NCBI RefSeq assembly: GCF_001436295.1
Contig: NZ_AYYY01000063.1
Span: 150,685-214,684 of the forward strand
Length of the DNA: 64,000 bases
From: Paucilactobacillus vaccinostercus DSM 20634
GTDB lineage: Bacteria > Bacillota > Bacilli > Lactobacillales > Lactobacillaceae
Reading direction: 5' to 3'
Shown here in pieces: positions 33,400-47,198 of the stretch (its first letter is position 1; each line of letters starts with the position of its first letter). The notes beneath the pieces were generated by a model. That model saw nothing but the letters and a program-made list of their open reading frames with translations. It was not told where the DNA came from and did not search any database. The position numbers and the translations under genes are program-made.

Positions 33400-34632
33400 G
33401 TGAATTATCAAGGTAAAGATCCTGTCTTATGGCAGTCGATCCAAAAAGAGGTCCAACGGCAAGAAGACACCATCGAGTTGATTGCATCTGAAAATATTGT
33501 TTCTGACGCGGTCCGTGAAGCTCAGGGAACGGTGCTCACCAACAAGTACGCGGAGGGTTATCCCCAAAAGCGTTACTATGGGGGATGCCAGTATATTGAT
33601 GAAGTGGAACAATTAGCAATTGACCATGCGAAAGCATTATTTGGGGCTGAATACGTAAATGTGCAACCCCATTCAGGCTCACAAGCTAATGCTGCGGTCT
33701 ACCAAGCATTACTAAAACCAGGCGATACCATTCTTGGGATGGGACTAGACTCTGGTGGTCACCTCACTCACGGTGCCGCCGTTAACTTCAGTGGTAAATT
33801 TTATCGGTCATATGGGTATGGTCTTGATCCGGAAACGGAGCGTCTAGACTACGATGCGATTTTAAAGCAGGCACAAGAAGTTCACCCACAACTAATTGTT
33901 GCCGGAGCCTCTGCTTACAGCCGGATTATTGACTGGCAAAAATTCCGTGAAATTGCGGACGCAGTGGGCGCCTACTTAATGGTGGATATGGCCCATATTG
34001 CGGGGCTAGTGGCCACTGGTGCACATCCGAGCCCAATTGGAATTGCAGATGTTGTCACAACGACGACCCACAAGACACTCCGCGGTCCACGTGGGGGGAT
34101 GATTCTGAGCCAGGAAAAATTTGCCAAGAAGTTAAATTCAGCTGTCTTTCCCGGTTCACAGGGCGGCCCATTAGAGCACGTAATTGCTGGGAAGGCCCAA
34201 GCCTTTTATGAAGCGTTGCAACCTGACTTTACGACCTATATCAATCAGGTTGTAACTAACGCACAGGCAATGGCGGCGGTGTTTAACGCTGACGAACAGG
34301 TTCATGTCGTGTCTGGTGGGACGGATAATCATTTAATGACGATTGATATTTCTAAGACAGACTTAAATGGCAAGCAACTACAAAACTTGCTGGATAGCGT
34401 AATGATCACGGCTAACAAGGAATCAATTCCAAATGAACCACTTAGTCCCTTTGTAACGAGCGGATTAAGAATTGGGACGCCCGCCATTACCAGTCGGGGA
34501 TTTAAGCAAGCCGAAGCAGCCGAAGTCGCACGGCTAATTTTACAGGTTATTCATCATAGTGATGATGATGCCGTTATGCAGGCTGTTGCCAACAAAGTGC
34601 ATGAATTGACCAACGCTCATAAAGTTGATTAA
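33400..34632 (+). CDS. glyA: Serine hydroxymethyltransferase
   Basis: This PLP enzyme interconverts serine and glycine and supplies 5,10-methylene-tetrahydrofolate. The 410-residue protein shows IELIASEN near the N-terminus, the [11 protein letters not shown] motif with PLP lysine Lys225, and the SGGTDNHL segment. GTG at 33400 is chosen: AAAGGAG ends 8 bases before it, whereas the earlier in-frame GTG overlaps the ribosome site. Its own promoter lies upstream. Confidence 0.96.
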   Translation: MNYQGKDPVLWQSIQKEVQRQEDTIELIASENIVSDAVREAQGTVLTNKYAEGYPQKRYYGGCQYIDEVEQLAIDHAKALFGAEYVNVQPHSGSQANAAVYQALLKPGDTILGMGLDSGGHLTHGAAVNFSGKFYRSYGYGLDPETERLDYDAILKQAQEVHPQLIVAGASAYSRIIDWQKFREIADAVGAYLMVDMAHIAGLVATGAHPSPIGIADVVTTTTHKTLRGPRGGMILSQEKFAKKLNSAVFPGSQGGPLEHVIAGKAQAFYEALQPDFTTYINQVVTNAQAMAAVFNADEQVHVVSGGTDNHLMTIDISKTDLNGKQLQNLLDSVMITANKESIPNEPLSPFVTSGLRIGTPAITSRGFKQAEAAEVARLILQVIHHSDDDAVMQAVANKVHELTNAHKVD

Positions 34633-34667
34633 TTTTTAATTAGAAATGGGTATTAGTTCGTGATATT

Positions 34668-34676
34668 TGGTACAAT
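34668..34676 (+). promoter_or_regulatory. upp promoter (extended -10)
   Basis: TGG-TACAAT forms an extended -10 about 33 bases before the upp start. No clear -35 is seen. Confidence 0.55.
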
Positions 34677-34708
34677 AGTTAAGAAACTTAAAGGAGTGTT
34701 TATTTGCC

Positions 34709-35338
34709 ATGGGCAAGTTTGAAGTACTTGATCATCCACTGATCCAACATAAGTTAACGTTAATTCGTGATAAGAACGTCGGTACTAAGTTTTTCCGGGA
34801 AACTGTTAATGAAATTTCAACTCTGATGGGATATGAAGTTTCGCGTGATATGCCGCTTGAAGATGTTGAGGTTGAAACACCAATTCAAACGACTGTCAAG
34901 AAACAGTTGGCTGGTAAAAAAGTAGCGATTATTCCCATTTTACGTGCCGGTTTGGGCATGGTAGATGGCATTCTTGAACTGATTCCTGCTGCTAAGGTGG
35001 GGCATATCGGAATGTATCGCGATGAAGAAACGCTCAAGCCCCACGAATATTTCGTGAAGTTGCCTTCAGATATTGATCAACGTCAATTATTTGTCGTTGA
35101 TCCGATGCTTGCAACTGGTGGGTCAGCGATCATGGCAATCGATGCGCTTAAGAAACGTGGCGCTACTAATATCAAGTTTGTGTGCCTTGTTGCGGCACCG
35201 GAAGGGGTTAAAGCTTTGCAAGAAGCTCACCCTGATATTGATATCTACACCGCTGCTTTGGACGAAAAGCTGAATGAAGATGGCTACATTGTTCCAGGGC
35301 TCGGTGATGCTGGTGACCGGCTATTTGGTACCAAATAG
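34709..35338 (+). CDS. upp: Uracil phosphoribosyltransferase
   Basis: Upp converts uracil and PRPP to UMP in pyrimidine salvage. The 209-residue protein ends with the uracil-binding [19 protein letters not shown] and contains the PRPP loop [17 protein letters not shown] is 12 bases from the ATG, a rather long gap, but no other start fits. The gene functions alongside the uracil permease encoded 2.2 kb downstream. Confidence 0.96.
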   Translation: MGKFEVLDHPLIQHKLTLIRDKNVGTKFFRETVNEISTLMGYEVSRDMPLEDVEVETPIQTTVKKQLAGKKVAIIPILRAGLGMVDGILELIPAAKVGHIGMYRDEETLKPHEYFVKLPSDIDQRQLFVVDPMLATGGSAIMAIDALKKRGATNIKFVCLVAAPEGVKALQEAHPDIDIYTAALDEKLNEDGYIVPGLGDAGDRLFGTK

Positions 35339-35352
35339 AACTGAATTAATGA

Positions 35353-35383
35353 GGGGATCACAAAAAAGTGATCTTCTTTTTTT
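35353..35383 (+). terminator. Terminator after upp
   Basis: GATCAC and GTGATC pair around six A residues and are followed by TTCTTTTTTT. Confidence 0.85.
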
Positions 35384-35417
35384 ATTTCAAGTTATAATCT
35401 GTTAAAGAATTTAAATC

Positions 35418-35439
35418 ATCAGCGTCGATGAGCGCTGAT
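35418..35439. repeat. Inverted repeat upstream of the YibE/F pair
   Basis: ATCAGCG-N8-CGCTGAT is a perfect seven-base inverted repeat 20-40 bases downstream of a TATAAT at 35393-35398. It could be an operator or a leader hairpin. No T tract follows. Confidence 0.35.
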
Positions 35440-35480
35440 TGGATTAAAATGATGGATGGAAATAATTTGGAGAGGGAAAC

Positions 35481-36596
35481 ATGAGAATGAAAAAGATCAT
35501 TAATTGGCGAACATTGACCATGTTTTTACTGGTAGCCGTAACGGGATTAATTGCGATGTACTTTGTGAACCACAATCAGGCGTTTTATCGTGAACCGATT
35601 GGGCAAGTCGTAGCGGTTAAGAATGGCAAACCACAGAAACAAAAAGATACGTTTGATAACGTTGACCACACGACATCTCAGGTTGTTACCGTACGTGTCG
35701 TTAACGGAAAGTACAAGGAACAACACATCAAGGTAACGAATGAATTTACCGATTCCCATGCGATGGATCAGCGGTATCGGGTTGGGGATCAGGTCTTTTT
35801 AAGTATTCAACGCGGTGGACACGGGGCTTTATCAGCAACCATTCAAGGATATAAACGAGACCGGGTACTGGTCTTTCTTGTTTGGCTCGTTGTCTGTTTG
35901 CTGCTCTTAATTATGAAGTTTAAGGGGGCTCTGGCGTTCTTAAGTGTCCTATTAAATGCAGTCATTTTCTTTATTTCGATTCAACTTGATTTAAACTTTC
36001 AGGGGAATCATGTGATGTGGATCTTTGGGAGTCTGGCCTTTGTATTTGCGGTGGTTACATTGCTAATTGTGCAAGGACCAACCAAACAGATGATGGCAAC
36101 GCTGGGCGCAACAACGATTGGTACCGTATTATCAATGGTGATCAGCCTACTAGTCTTTTCGTGGACCCATGAGCGTGGAATGTACTATGAATCCATGCAG
36201 TATGTTACTCAGGTTGCAAGACCCTTATTTTTAGCTGAAACCCTACTTGGTTCTCTCGGGGCCGTGATGGACGAGTCCACGGACATCGTCTCCACACTTT
36301 TCGAACTCAAGACCCTCAATCCCGACATTAGTGCTAAAAGCTTGTTTTTATCCGGTCGACGCGTGGGACAGTCAATCATGGGACCACTAATTAACGTCTT
36401 ATTTATGATTTTTATGGCAGACACGTTCACCTCAAGCCTTCTATACATTAAGAATGGTAATTCGTGGGGCTATACGTTTGCGATGAATATGGGGTTAGGA
36501 ACGGTTCAAAGCTTGATCAGTGGGATTGGTATCGTGCTGGCAATCCCCGTTGCGAGTGCCTTTGCGGGACTATTATTGGGAAAGAGGCGTGCATAG
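35481..36596 (+). CDS. YibE/F family membrane protein
   Basis: This is a 371-residue polytopic membrane protein. After one N-terminal helix (about 10-27), an extracytoplasmic beta-rich region (30-130) is followed by about seven helices. The segment LLGSLGAVMDESTDIVSTLFEL is characteristic of the YibE/F family. Function is unknown. GGAGAGGG precedes the ATG. The next gene starts directly after its stop and encodes a second YibE/F protein without the extracytoplasmic domain. Confidence 0.82.
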   Translation: MRMKKIINWRTLTMFLLVAVTGLIAMYFVNHNQAFYREPIGQVVAVKNGKPQKQKDTFDNVDHTTSQVVTVRVVNGKYKEQHIKVTNEFTDSHAMDQRYRVGDQVFLSIQRGGHGALSATIQGYKRDRVLVFLVWLVVCLLLLIMKFKGALAFLSVLLNAVIFFISIQLDLNFQGNHVMWIFGSLAFVFAVVTLLIVQGPTKQMMATLGATTIGTVLSMVISLLVFSWTHERGMYYESMQYVTQVARPLFLAETLLGSLGAVMDESTDIVSTLFELKTLNPDISAKSLFLSGRRVGQSIMGPLINVLFMIFMADTFTSSLLYIKNGNSWGYTFAMNMGLGTVQSLISGIGIVLAIPVASAFAGLLLGKRRA

Positions 36597-37373
36597 ATGA
36601 GTACAATTACCGGATTAGGATTAGTGTTGTTGGTTTTAATGGTATTAGTTGGTGGAAAGCAGGGGTGGAAATCGTTTTTAAGTATCATTTTAAATTTTGG
36701 GTTTCTCTTCTTTGCTGTAATTTTAATTGCGTTCCATCTGCCGCCCCTTGCCGTCACCATTTTTACCGGCGTGGTGATCCTAGCGATTACGATTTTTATG
36801 GGTGAGGATGATTTATTGACTACGCAGACGGCATTTTACGCGTCTTTAATCGTATTAGCTGTATTAATTCTCCTGATTATTCCAGTAGAACACTGGGCAA
36901 TGGTCCAAGGATTTGGTGAGGAAGACACCGAGGATTTGGAAGGTATGTCGATTTTAATTGGCATTAACTTTTTAAAGGTGACGGTGACGACGACGGTTCT
37001 CAGTACGCTGGGGGCCATTGCCGAAGCAGCGATGGCCATTTCGGCTGGTCTGGCAGAGGTCTTGCAAAATCACCCGCAATCTACTGGAAAGCAGCTCTTC
37101 CATAGCGGTCTATCAATCGGTGAAAATATTATTGGTACGACGTTTAATACGCTGTTTTTTGGTTTCTTTGGTGGTTTCTTAGCCTTGTTTATCTGGTTCG
37201 TTGGGTTAGGATATTCCTTTAGTTCGATTATTAATAACAAAATTTTTGTATCAGAATTAATTATGGTGTTGGTTTCGTTTGTTGGTGTGATTATCACAGT
37301 CCCGATTACATCCTTGGTAATGGCGCGACGTAAAGATAAAGTGGTCGTTGACAGTTCATCGAAAAACGATTAA
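36597..37373 (+). CDS. YibE/F family membrane protein, short form
   Basis: This 258-residue membrane protein has about seven hydrophobic helices and the family segment TLGAIAEAAMAISAGLAEVL, aligned with the similar stretch in the upstream protein. A conspicuous acidic loop, GEEDTEDLEG, lies near residue 105. The start codon follows the upstream stop immediately, so the two products probably form a complex. Function is unknown. The promoter for the uracil permease lies inside its last codons. Confidence 0.82.
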   Translation: MSTITGLGLVLLVLMVLVGGKQGWKSFLSIILNFGFLFFAVILIAFHLPPLAVTIFTGVVILAITIFMGEDDLLTTQTAFYASLIVLAVLILLIIPVEHWAMVQGFGEEDTEDLEGMSILIGINFLKVTVTTTVLSTLGAIAEAAMAISAGLAEVLQNHPQSTGKQLFHSGLSIGENIIGTTFNTLFFGFFGGFLALFIWFVGLGYSFSSIINNKIFVSELIMVLVSFVGVIITVPITSLVMARRKDKVVVDSSSKND

Positions 37374-37376
37374 ACT
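37348..37376 (+). promoter_or_regulatory. Promoter of the uracil permease leader
   Basis: TTGACA and TAAACT are spaced by exactly 17 bases and lie within and just past the end of the YibE/F gene, giving a leader of about 140 bases. Confidence 0.65.
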
Positions 37377-37392
37377 ACTATCAATTGAATTG

Positions 37393-37508
37393 GAAGTCCT
37401 TTTAAGTTGGTCCAGTGAGGCCTCAAGGGAGTTAAATAGCGGATAAGCATTATCCGAACTCTTTTTATGAAGCCTTGAACTGGACCCCTAGTTTAAGGCT
37501 TCATTTTT
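37393..37508 (+). promoter_or_regulatory. PyrR-dependent attenuator of the uracil permease
   Basis: The PyrR binding hairpin is at 37395-37430, with lower stem TCCTTT/AAGGGA and the signature loop GGTCCAGTGAGGCC. The terminator is TGAAGCCTT-AACT against AGTT-AAGGCTTCA with TTTTT (37468-37508). The antiterminator pairs GGTCCAGT (37409-37418 region) with ACTGGACC (37479-37486). Binding of PyrR with UMP should favour termination. An extra hairpin with a T tract (37429-37466) is listed separately. Confidence 0.88.
37429..37466 (+). terminator. Additional terminator-like hairpin inside the PyrR leader
   Basis: GAGTT...GGATAA pairs with TTATCC-G-AACTC and is followed by TTTTT. It overlaps the 3' lower stem of the PyrR hairpin and precedes the canonical terminator. 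Confidence 0.55.
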
Positions 37509-37522
37509 GGAGGAATATGTAA

Positions 37523-38788
37523 ATGGCACAAAGACATGTCGTATTGGACATTGGTGAACGACCAAAGTTTGCGCAATGGGTTGGGTTATCAATTCAACAT
37601 ATGTTTTCAATGTTTGGCTCAACGGTGTTGGTTCCAATCTTAGTCGGATTGAATCCTGGAATTGCATTATTTAGTTCTGGGGTGGGGACGTTACTCTATA
37701 TTTTAATTACCCAGGCCAAAATTCCCGCTTATATGGGTTCGAGCTTTTCATTTATCGTACCCATGATGGCCATGATGAAGACGATTGGTTATCCGGCAAT
37801 CGCACAGGGAACGATTGCTGTTGGGGTGGTTTACTTAATTGTGGCCCTAATTGTGAGTTTGTTTGGCTCAGATTGGATCGACCGTGTTTTACCGCCTGTC
37901 ATCGTTGGGCCGATTGTCATGGTGATTGGTCTTTCGCTTGCTGGAACGGCAGCAAAGGATGCCACGCTTAACGCGGCAGGAACTTACGAAATTAAATATT
38001 TTGCTGTGGCCTTGATTACATTGCTGGTTACGATCTTTTTCAACATGTATTTACGTGGCTTTTTAGGATTGATTCCAATCCTACTGGGAATTGTCGTGGG
38101 GTACTTGGTAGCCGTGGCAGTTGGGATCGTTGATTTTAAGCCGGTCGAACAGGCTGCTTGGTTTAGTTTACCGGCCTTTCAAATTCCATTTGTGAGTTAT
38201 CATCCACATCTGTACTGGGGCGCGATTTTAAGTATGGCCCCCATTGCGTTTGTCACGATGACAGAGCACTTAGGCCATATTATGGTGCTCAATCAGTTAA
38301 CCGGACGTAATTTCTTCAAGGATCCTGGACTACGTCATACCCTGGCGGGGGATGGTTCAGCTTCAATTATTGCTGGCTTTGTCGGTGGCCCGCCAGTGAC
38401 TAGCTACGGCGAAAACATTGGGGTTCTTGCGATCACCCGGGTTCATAGTGTCTATGTCCTGGGCGGGGCAGCCTTCTTTGCGATTTTATTCAGTTTTGTT
38501 GGAAAGTTGAGCGCCTTGATCGAATCAATTCCTAGTCCAGTTATTGGGGGGATTTCGTTTCTTCTGTTTGGGGTGATTGCTTCCAGTGGGCTGAGAGTGA
38601 TGATTGAAAAGAAAGTTGATTTTGATCAAAAACGGAATTTAATGATTGCATCTACAATTTTAGTGATCGGAATTGGGAATGCATATTTACAAATTGGTCA
38701 GTATCAATTTTCAGGACTCGCTGTTGCCGCGGTATTAGGCATCCTTTTAAATTTAATTTTACCGAAAAATGCCCATAGTGAACAGTAA
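37523..38788 (+). CDS. pyrP: Uracil permease (UraA/PyrP)
   Basis: This 421-residue, 14-helix nucleobase:cation symporter-2 protein imports uracil with protons. Signatures are GLSIQHMFSMFGSTVLVP near the N-terminus, the TEHLGH substrate motif, GDGSASIIAGFVGGPPVTSYGENIGV and the IPSPVIGGISFLLFG segment. GGAGG precedes the ATG. The PyrR attenuator upstream links expression to UMP and confirms the pyrimidine role. Confidence 0.94.
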   Translation: MAQRHVVLDIGERPKFAQWVGLSIQHMFSMFGSTVLVPILVGLNPGIALFSSGVGTLLYILITQAKIPAYMGSSFSFIVPMMAMMKTIGYPAIAQGTIAVGVVYLIVALIVSLFGSDWIDRVLPPVIVGPIVMVIGLSLAGTAAKDATLNAAGTYEIKYFAVALITLLVTIFFNMYLRGFLGLIPILLGIVVGYLVAVAVGIVDFKPVEQAAWFSLPAFQIPFVSYHPHLYWGAILSMAPIAFVTMTEHLGHIMVLNQLTGRNFFKDPGLRHTLAGDGSASIIAGFVGGPPVTSYGENIGVLAITRVHSVYVLGGAAFFAILFSFVGKLSALIESIPSPVIGGISFLLFGVIASSGLRVMIEKKVDFDQKRNLMIASTILVIGIGNAYLQIGQYQFSGLAVAAVLGILLNLILPKNAHSEQ

Positions 38789-38800
38789 AATAATACGAGA

Positions 38801-38851
38801 AGTATTGCTATAACGCGGTTTGTTAGCGTTACTAACAATACTTTTATTTTT
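38801..38851 (+). terminator. Terminator after pyrP
   Basis: The outer stem AGTATTG/CAATACT and inner stem TAACGC/GCGTTA form a long hairpin followed by TTTTATTTTT. Confidence 0.8.
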
Positions 38852-38871
38852 GAAATTTTTTTGATATTTGT

Positions 38872-38900
38872 TTGAATTGGTGGTATCATTTTGCTATGTA
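38872..38900 (+). promoter_or_regulatory. ATP synthase operon promoter
   Basis: TTGAAT and TATGTA are spaced by 17 bases, with TGC before the -10 adding an extended element. It lies about 95 bases before atpB. Confidence 0.55.
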
Positions 38901-38995
38901 TTTTGGAGTGTCGTGGATACTGTTACGTATTTTTAGACATTTCGGTGTACAACGCAACCAAATTAATTGTTATAAAGAAAAGAGGTGGAATATAC

Positions 38996-39945
<950 letters not shown>

Positions 39946-39987
39946 TCAAAGCTTTTAATAAATTCATTTATAGGGAGGTGCCGATAG

Positions 39988-40506
39988 ATGTTTGCACAAA
40001 GTGTTCTAGCTGAATCAAACAGTTTGTACGTAGGTGACATGGTCTTCTACATAATTTCATTCATCATCTTGATGTTATTAGTGAAGAAATTTGCCTGGAA
40101 ACCTGTTGTCAAGATGATGCATGACCGTGCAGAAAAAATCGCTAATGATATTGATAGTGCTGAGCAATCACGCAACGAAGCAAGTGATTTAGCGTCAAAG
40201 CGTCAGGTCGAATTGCAAAACTCACGTCAGGAAGCTGCAACGATCATTAGCAACGCTAAGCAAAGCGGTGAGAAGCAACGTACTCAAATTATTGCATCGG
40301 CGCAAAATGATGCGCAAGCACTTAAGGAAAATGCTCAGCAAGATGCTAAGCAGGCGCGTCAAGACGCTTTGAATAGTGCTCAAAACGATGTTGCAAACTT
40401 GTCTATTGAGATTGCTTCCAAGATCATTCACAAAGAATTAAATGCCAATGATCAAAAAGCCTTGATTGATTCTTATATTGAAGGGTTGGGAAAAGATGAG
40501 TCTTGA
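39988..40506 (+). CDS. atpF: ATP synthase subunit b
   Basis: This 172-residue peripheral stalk subunit has one N-terminal membrane helix (about 17-37) followed by a long charged, Ala/Gln-rich coiled coil that dimerises and reaches subunit delta. GGAGGTG precedes the ATG. It overlaps atpH by 11 bases. Confidence 0.94.
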   Translation: MFAQSVLAESNSLYVGDMVFYIISFIILMLLVKKFAWKPVVKMMHDRAEKIANDIDSAEQSRNEASDLASKRQVELQNSRQEAATIISNAKQSGEKQRTQIIASAQNDAQALKENAQQDAKQARQDALNSAQNDVANLSIEIASKIIHKELNANDQKALIDSYIEGLGKDES

Positions 40507-41038
40507 TAAAATGACAATTGCAAACCGCTATGCTAAGGCATTGTTTGAATTAGTCGTTGAACAAGATCAGCTTGACTCAACGTTTGAAGAACTGAAACAA
40601 TTACGTGATGTTTTTCAAACCAACGATAATTTAGCTTACTTGTTAACAAGTGTTGAATTATCACTTCAAGAAAAGCAATCAATCCTTAAGATCTTGACTG
40701 ATGGTGCAACACCAGTAGTTAAGAACTTAATTATGATGGTTTTTGATTACGGCCGGATGGATGATATGGTCGCAATTATTGATGAGTTTGAACGGCGATA
40801 TGATTCAAAGAAAAAACGAGTTCATGCCGACGTTGTCACAGCGGTTAAGCTTGATGCGACACAAAAAGATCAACTGTCACAAACATTGGCTAAAAAAATT
40901 GATGCCAATGAAATTATGTTATCTGAACAAGTTGATCCCTCGATTTTAGGCGGGGTAATCATTCACGCTAATAATGAAACGTGGGATGGTAGTCTTAGCT
41001 CAAAGATTGAACAGATACGTCGTTTACTTGTTAAATAA
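40496..41038 (+). CDS. atpH: ATP synthase subunit delta
   Basis: This is a 180-residue stator subunit that links F1 alpha to subunit b. The N-terminal six-helix bundle begins [14 protein letters not shown], and the C-terminal motif [26 protein letters not shown] is the family signature. The ATG at 40496 inside atpF is preceded by GGGTTGGG and fits the normal length. An earlier in-frame TTG is rejected. Confidence 0.93.
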   Translation: MSLDKMTIANRYAKALFELVVEQDQLDSTFEELKQLRDVFQTNDNLAYLLTSVELSLQEKQSILKILTDGATPVVKNLIMMVFDYGRMDDMVAIIDEFERRYDSKKKRVHADVVTAVKLDATQKDQLSQTLAKKIDANEIMLSEQVDPSILGGVIIHANNETWDGSLSSKIEQIRRLLVK

Positions 41039-41052
41039 TGAATATCTTATAA

Positions 41053-42609
<1,557 letters not shown>

Positions 42610-42640
42610 TTTGACCGGTAGGAAAGGACGGTGAGATTAA

Positions 42641-43561
42641 GTGCCAGCATCATTAGCAGCTGTTAAACATAAGATTGCGTCTACTAAGAGTACACGTCAA
42701 ATTACGAGTGCCATGCAGATGGTTTCATCTTCTAAGTTGAACCAGATTCAAAAGCACACGCAGACGTATCGTGTATATGCATCGAAGGTTGAAAGCGTTG
42801 TTGCACATCTAGCACAAGCTCACATTTTCAGTCTCGTTTCTGCTGGTGAAAATTCGTCGATTTCTCAACTTGCTGTCCAGCGACCAGTTAAAAAGACTGG
42901 GATTCTTGTGATCACTTCTGATCGTGGGTTGGTTGGTAGTTACAATAGTAACATCATTAAGCAAACGCTTGATTTCATGCGTGAGCACAACCTAAACAAG
43001 GATAACACGGTATTTTTGACGGTCGGGAACACAGGAACGGACTTCTTTACTAAACGTGGTATGAATATTGCGTACCAGTATAGTGGTGTCAGCGATGTGC
43101 CGAAGTTTGTGGAAGTTCGTGAAATCGTCAAAACGGTAACAGAGATGTATGGAAATGAGGTTTTTGATGAACTTTATCTTTCGTACAGCCATTTTCTGAA
43201 CCGGATTTCATCACGCGTTCAGACTTATAAGATGTTACCTATTTCTGAAGAATCGCTTGAAGATGTTTCTGATGAGGAATCAGCAGAAGATAAGCAAGTG
43301 GGTCCAGAATATGAATTTGAACCTTCAGAAACAGATATTTTATCCGTCGTCTTGCCACAATACGCTGAAAGCTTGGTTTATGGCGCGATTCTAGATGCCA
43401 AAACATCTGAACACGCTTCAAGTACAAATGCGATGCGGTCGGCCTCAGATAATGCTGACGATTTAATTGCAGCTCTTGAGTTGCAATATAACCGTGCCCG
43501 GCAAGCTGCCATCACCACTGAGATTACTGAAATCACTGGTGGTCAAGCTGCCCTTGAATAA
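42641..43561 (+). CDS. atpG: ATP synthase subunit gamma
   Basis: This 306-residue central shaft subunit has N-terminal ([25 protein letters not shown]) and C-terminal (ATDNADDLI-type, here [30 protein letters not shown]) coiled-coil helices conserved. An acidic insertion (about 200-225, [18 protein letters not shown]) is common in lactobacilli. The start is GTG at 42641 with GGTGAG upstream. Confidence 0.95.
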   Translation: MPASLAAVKHKIASTKSTRQITSAMQMVSSSKLNQIQKHTQTYRVYASKVESVVAHLAQAHIFSLVSAGENSSISQLAVQRPVKKTGILVITSDRGLVGSYNSNIIKQTLDFMREHNLNKDNTVFLTVGNTGTDFFTKRGMNIAYQYSGVSDVPKFVEVREIVKTVTEMYGNEVFDELYLSYSHFLNRISSRVQTYKMLPISEESLEDVSDEESAEDKQVGPEYEFEPSETDILSVVLPQYAESLVYGAILDAKTSEHASSTNAMRSASDNADDLIAALELQYNRARQAAITTEITEITGGQAALE

Positions 43562-43598
43562 ATCTACTAAATCTACAGGAAGAGGAGGAAACAACTAA

Positions 43599-45005
<1,407 letters not shown>

Positions 45006-45016
45006 GGGGCATAAAA

Positions 45017-45433
45017 ATGGCTGATCATACATTAGACGTCACCATTGTTACTCCTGATGGAAGTGTGTACGACAAAAAAAACGCAACGATGATCGTTTTG
45101 AAGACTACCGGTGGTGACATCGGGGTTATGGCTAATCACGTTCCCGTGGTTGCCGGTCTTAAGATCGATGCTGTTAAAGTCAAATTCGAAGATGGCGAAG
45201 ATCAAGTTGCCGTCAACGGGGGATTCGTTGAATTTTCAAATAATCTTGCCACAATTGTTGCCGATAGTGCGGAATTGCCTGAAGATATTGATGTCCAACG
45301 TGCTCAAAGTGCCAAGGAACGTGCCGAGGAACATATTGCCCATGCTAAGGAAGTATCCGATAAGGATGAATTAGCTCGGGCAGAGGTTGCTTTAAGACGT
45401 GCCTTGAACCGATTGAGTTTAACTGAAAAATAG
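45017..45433 (+). CDS. atpC: ATP synthase subunit epsilon
   Basis: This 138-residue subunit couples shaft rotation and inhibits hydrolysis. The N-terminal beta sandwich (1-85) includes GDIGVMANHVPVV, and the C-terminal helical hairpin ends RAEVALRRALNRLSL. GGGGGC lies upstream. It is the last gene of the operon before a strong terminator. Confidence 0.95.
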   Translation: MADHTLDVTIVTPDGSVYDKKNATMIVLKTTGGDIGVMANHVPVVAGLKIDAVKVKFEDGEDQVAVNGGFVEFSNNLATIVADSAELPEDIDVQRAQSAKERAEEHIAHAKEVSDKDELARAEVALRRALNRLSLTEK

Positions 45434-45449
45434 TCGCTGTGATGACTTT

Positions 45450-45487
45450 AAAAGACTAGATTATTGAAAAATAATCTGGTCTTTTTT
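45450..45487 (+). terminator. ATP synthase operon terminator
   Basis: AAAAGACTAGATTATT pairs with AATAATCTGGTCTTTT and ends in six T residues. Confidence 0.92.
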
Positions 45488-45541
45488 GTGTTGTAAGGAC
45501 TATTAAAGTTTGTTAAAGGGCGGCGACATTCGCAGTATGAA

Positions 45542-45552
45542 TATGGTATTAT
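45542..45552 (+). promoter_or_regulatory. Extended -10 before the YwzB-like gene
   Basis: TATGG-TATTAT is an extended -10 about 29 bases before the start codon at 45581. Confidence 0.4.
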
Positions 45553-45580
45553 GGATGATGACTGCAAAGGAGTTTTTGAC

Positions 45581-45811
45581 ATGAAACAGATTGGAATCGA
45601 TGCAATTATAACGATTGTTGTTCAACTGGGGTTTATTTGGGTGACATTCAAAGGTCTCCAAGAACTTCACTTTGAGAGACTATTTCGTCAGGTACCAAAG
45701 GCATTACCACTGATGAAAGTTCTTTTGTCGATCGCAATTGGCTATGGCTGTGCGAGCTTCTTCATGAGCTTTTTCAGTTCATTACAAAACTTAGGCTATT
45801 TACTCAAGTAA
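45581..45811 (+). CDS. DUF1146 (YwzB-like) membrane protein
   Basis: This 76-residue protein has two predicted helices (about 6-24 and 46-70). It matches the DUF1146/YwzB family by length, the [12 protein letters not shown] motif and its invariant location between the atp operon and murA in Bacilli. AAAGGAG precedes the ATG at 45581; an earlier in-frame ATG lacks a ribosome site. Function is unknown. Confidence 0.83.
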   Translation: MKQIGIDAIITIVVQLGFIWVTFKGLQELHFERLFRQVPKALPLMKVLLSIAIGYGCASFFMSFFSSLQNLGYLLK

Positions 45812-45836
45812 CTTTGGAACCGCGGAGGAAATATTC

Positions 45837-47147
45837 ATGGATAAAATTATTGTTAAGGGCGGCAAACGACTTGAAGGACGCGTCAAAATTGAGGGCGCTA
45901 AGAATGCTGTTTTACCGATTCAAGCGGCCAGTATCTTAGCTTCGACTGGGATTGTCCAATTACATAATGTACCGATACTATCGGACGTTTTTACAATGAA
46001 CAGTGTACTCAAGTTTCTCAATATTAACGTGAAGTTTAATCAGGCCACCAATGACTTGATTTTAGATGCTTCTGAGAAGATTTCGTCGGAAGCACCATTT
46101 GAATATGTTTCGAAGATGCGAGCATCTATGGTTGTGATGGGGCCATTGTTGGCGCGTTGTGGTCATGCCAAGGTGGCGTTACCGGGTGGCTGTGCAATTG
46201 GCTCACGGCCGATTGATTTACACCTCAAGGGACTCGAAGCCCTTGGCGCAACAATTGAACAGCACGATGGCTACATCGAGGCCTTTGCTGATCAATTAAA
46301 AGCGAATAATATTTATCTCGATTTTCCAAGTGTCGGGGCTACCCAAAACATCATGATGGCGGCAACACTGGCTAATGGAATTACAACGATTGAGAATGCG
46401 GCCCGTGAACCAGAAATTGTTGATTTAGCGAATGTCTTGAACAAAATGGGGGCTCGCGTTCACGGTGCTGGAACAGAAACGATTCGGATTCAAGGGGTTA
46501 CCTTCCTTCATGGCTGTGAACACAGCGTGGTTCAGGATCGAATTGAAGCCGGGACGTTTATGGTTGCAGCAGCCGTGACGAATGGTGATGTGGTTATTGC
46601 GGATGCCATTCCTGAGCATAATAAACCGCTAATTTCGAAACTGCGTGAAATGGGCGTTACAGTAATTGGTCAGGATGATGGCGTGCGTGTGATTGGAACG
46701 TCGGTCATCTTGCCGGCAAATGTTAAAACAATGCCGCATCCCGGATTTCCAACGGATATGCAGCCACAGATTTCGATTTTACAGTTGTGTGCGCATGGGA
46801 CTTCAGTGTTGGAAGAAACCGTGTTTGAAAATCGGTTTATGCATCTCAACGAACTGCGGCGAATGAATGCCAACTTCAGAATCGAAGGCTCAGCCGCTAT
46901 GCTTCAAGGGCCAACCGATTTTAACGGCGCTCAAGTTGCCGCAACGGATTTAAGGGCCGCAGCCGCCTTGGTTTTAGCTGGTCTGGTTGCACATGGCTAT
47001 ACCCAAGTAACGAATTTAAAATACCTCGATCGTGGCTACTATGATTTTACCGGGAAGCTTAGTCGCCTCGGGGCCGACATTTACCGTGGTGATGTTGACG
47101 ATACGACAACGTTCACGATGAATAATCCAGCTAGAAACACAAACTAG
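45837..47147 (+). CDS. murA: UDP-N-acetylglucosamine 1-carboxyvinyltransferase
   Basis: MurA performs the first committed step of peptidoglycan synthesis, adding enolpyruvate from PEP to UDP-GlcNAc. The 436-residue protein has the catalytic Lys22-Asn23 pair (EGAKNAV) and Cys119 in [10 protein letters not shown], the residue alkylated by fosfomycin. A GGAGG site precedes the ATG. Its position after the atp operon and before mbl matches Bacillus murAA. Confidence 0.96.
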   Translation: MDKIIVKGGKRLEGRVKIEGAKNAVLPIQAASILASTGIVQLHNVPILSDVFTMNSVLKFLNINVKFNQATNDLILDASEKISSEAPFEYVSKMRASMVVMGPLLARCGHAKVALPGGCAIGSRPIDLHLKGLEALGATIEQHDGYIEAFADQLKANNIYLDFPSVGATQNIMMAATLANGITTIENAAREPEIVDLANVLNKMGARVHGAGTETIRIQGVTFLHGCEHSVVQDRIEAGTFMVAAAVTNGDVVIADAIPEHNKPLISKLREMGVTVIGQDDGVRVIGTSVILPANVKTMPHPGFPTDMQPQISILQLCAHGTSVLEETVFENRFMHLNELRRMNANFRIEGSAAMLQGPTDFNGAQVAATDLRAAAALVLAGLVAHGYTQVTNLKYLDRGYYDFTGKLSRLGADIYRGDVDDTTTFTMNNPARNTN

Positions 47148-47157
47148 TTGATCATTA

Positions 47158-47168
47158 TATGATATAAT
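47158..47168 (+). promoter_or_regulatory. Extended -10 promoter of mbl
   Basis: TATGA-TATAAT gives a TRTGn extended -10 with a perfect hexamer, 31 bases before mbl. Confidence 0.65.
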
Positions 47169-47198
47169 ACGAACGAAAAATTTGAAGGGAGAAACATA

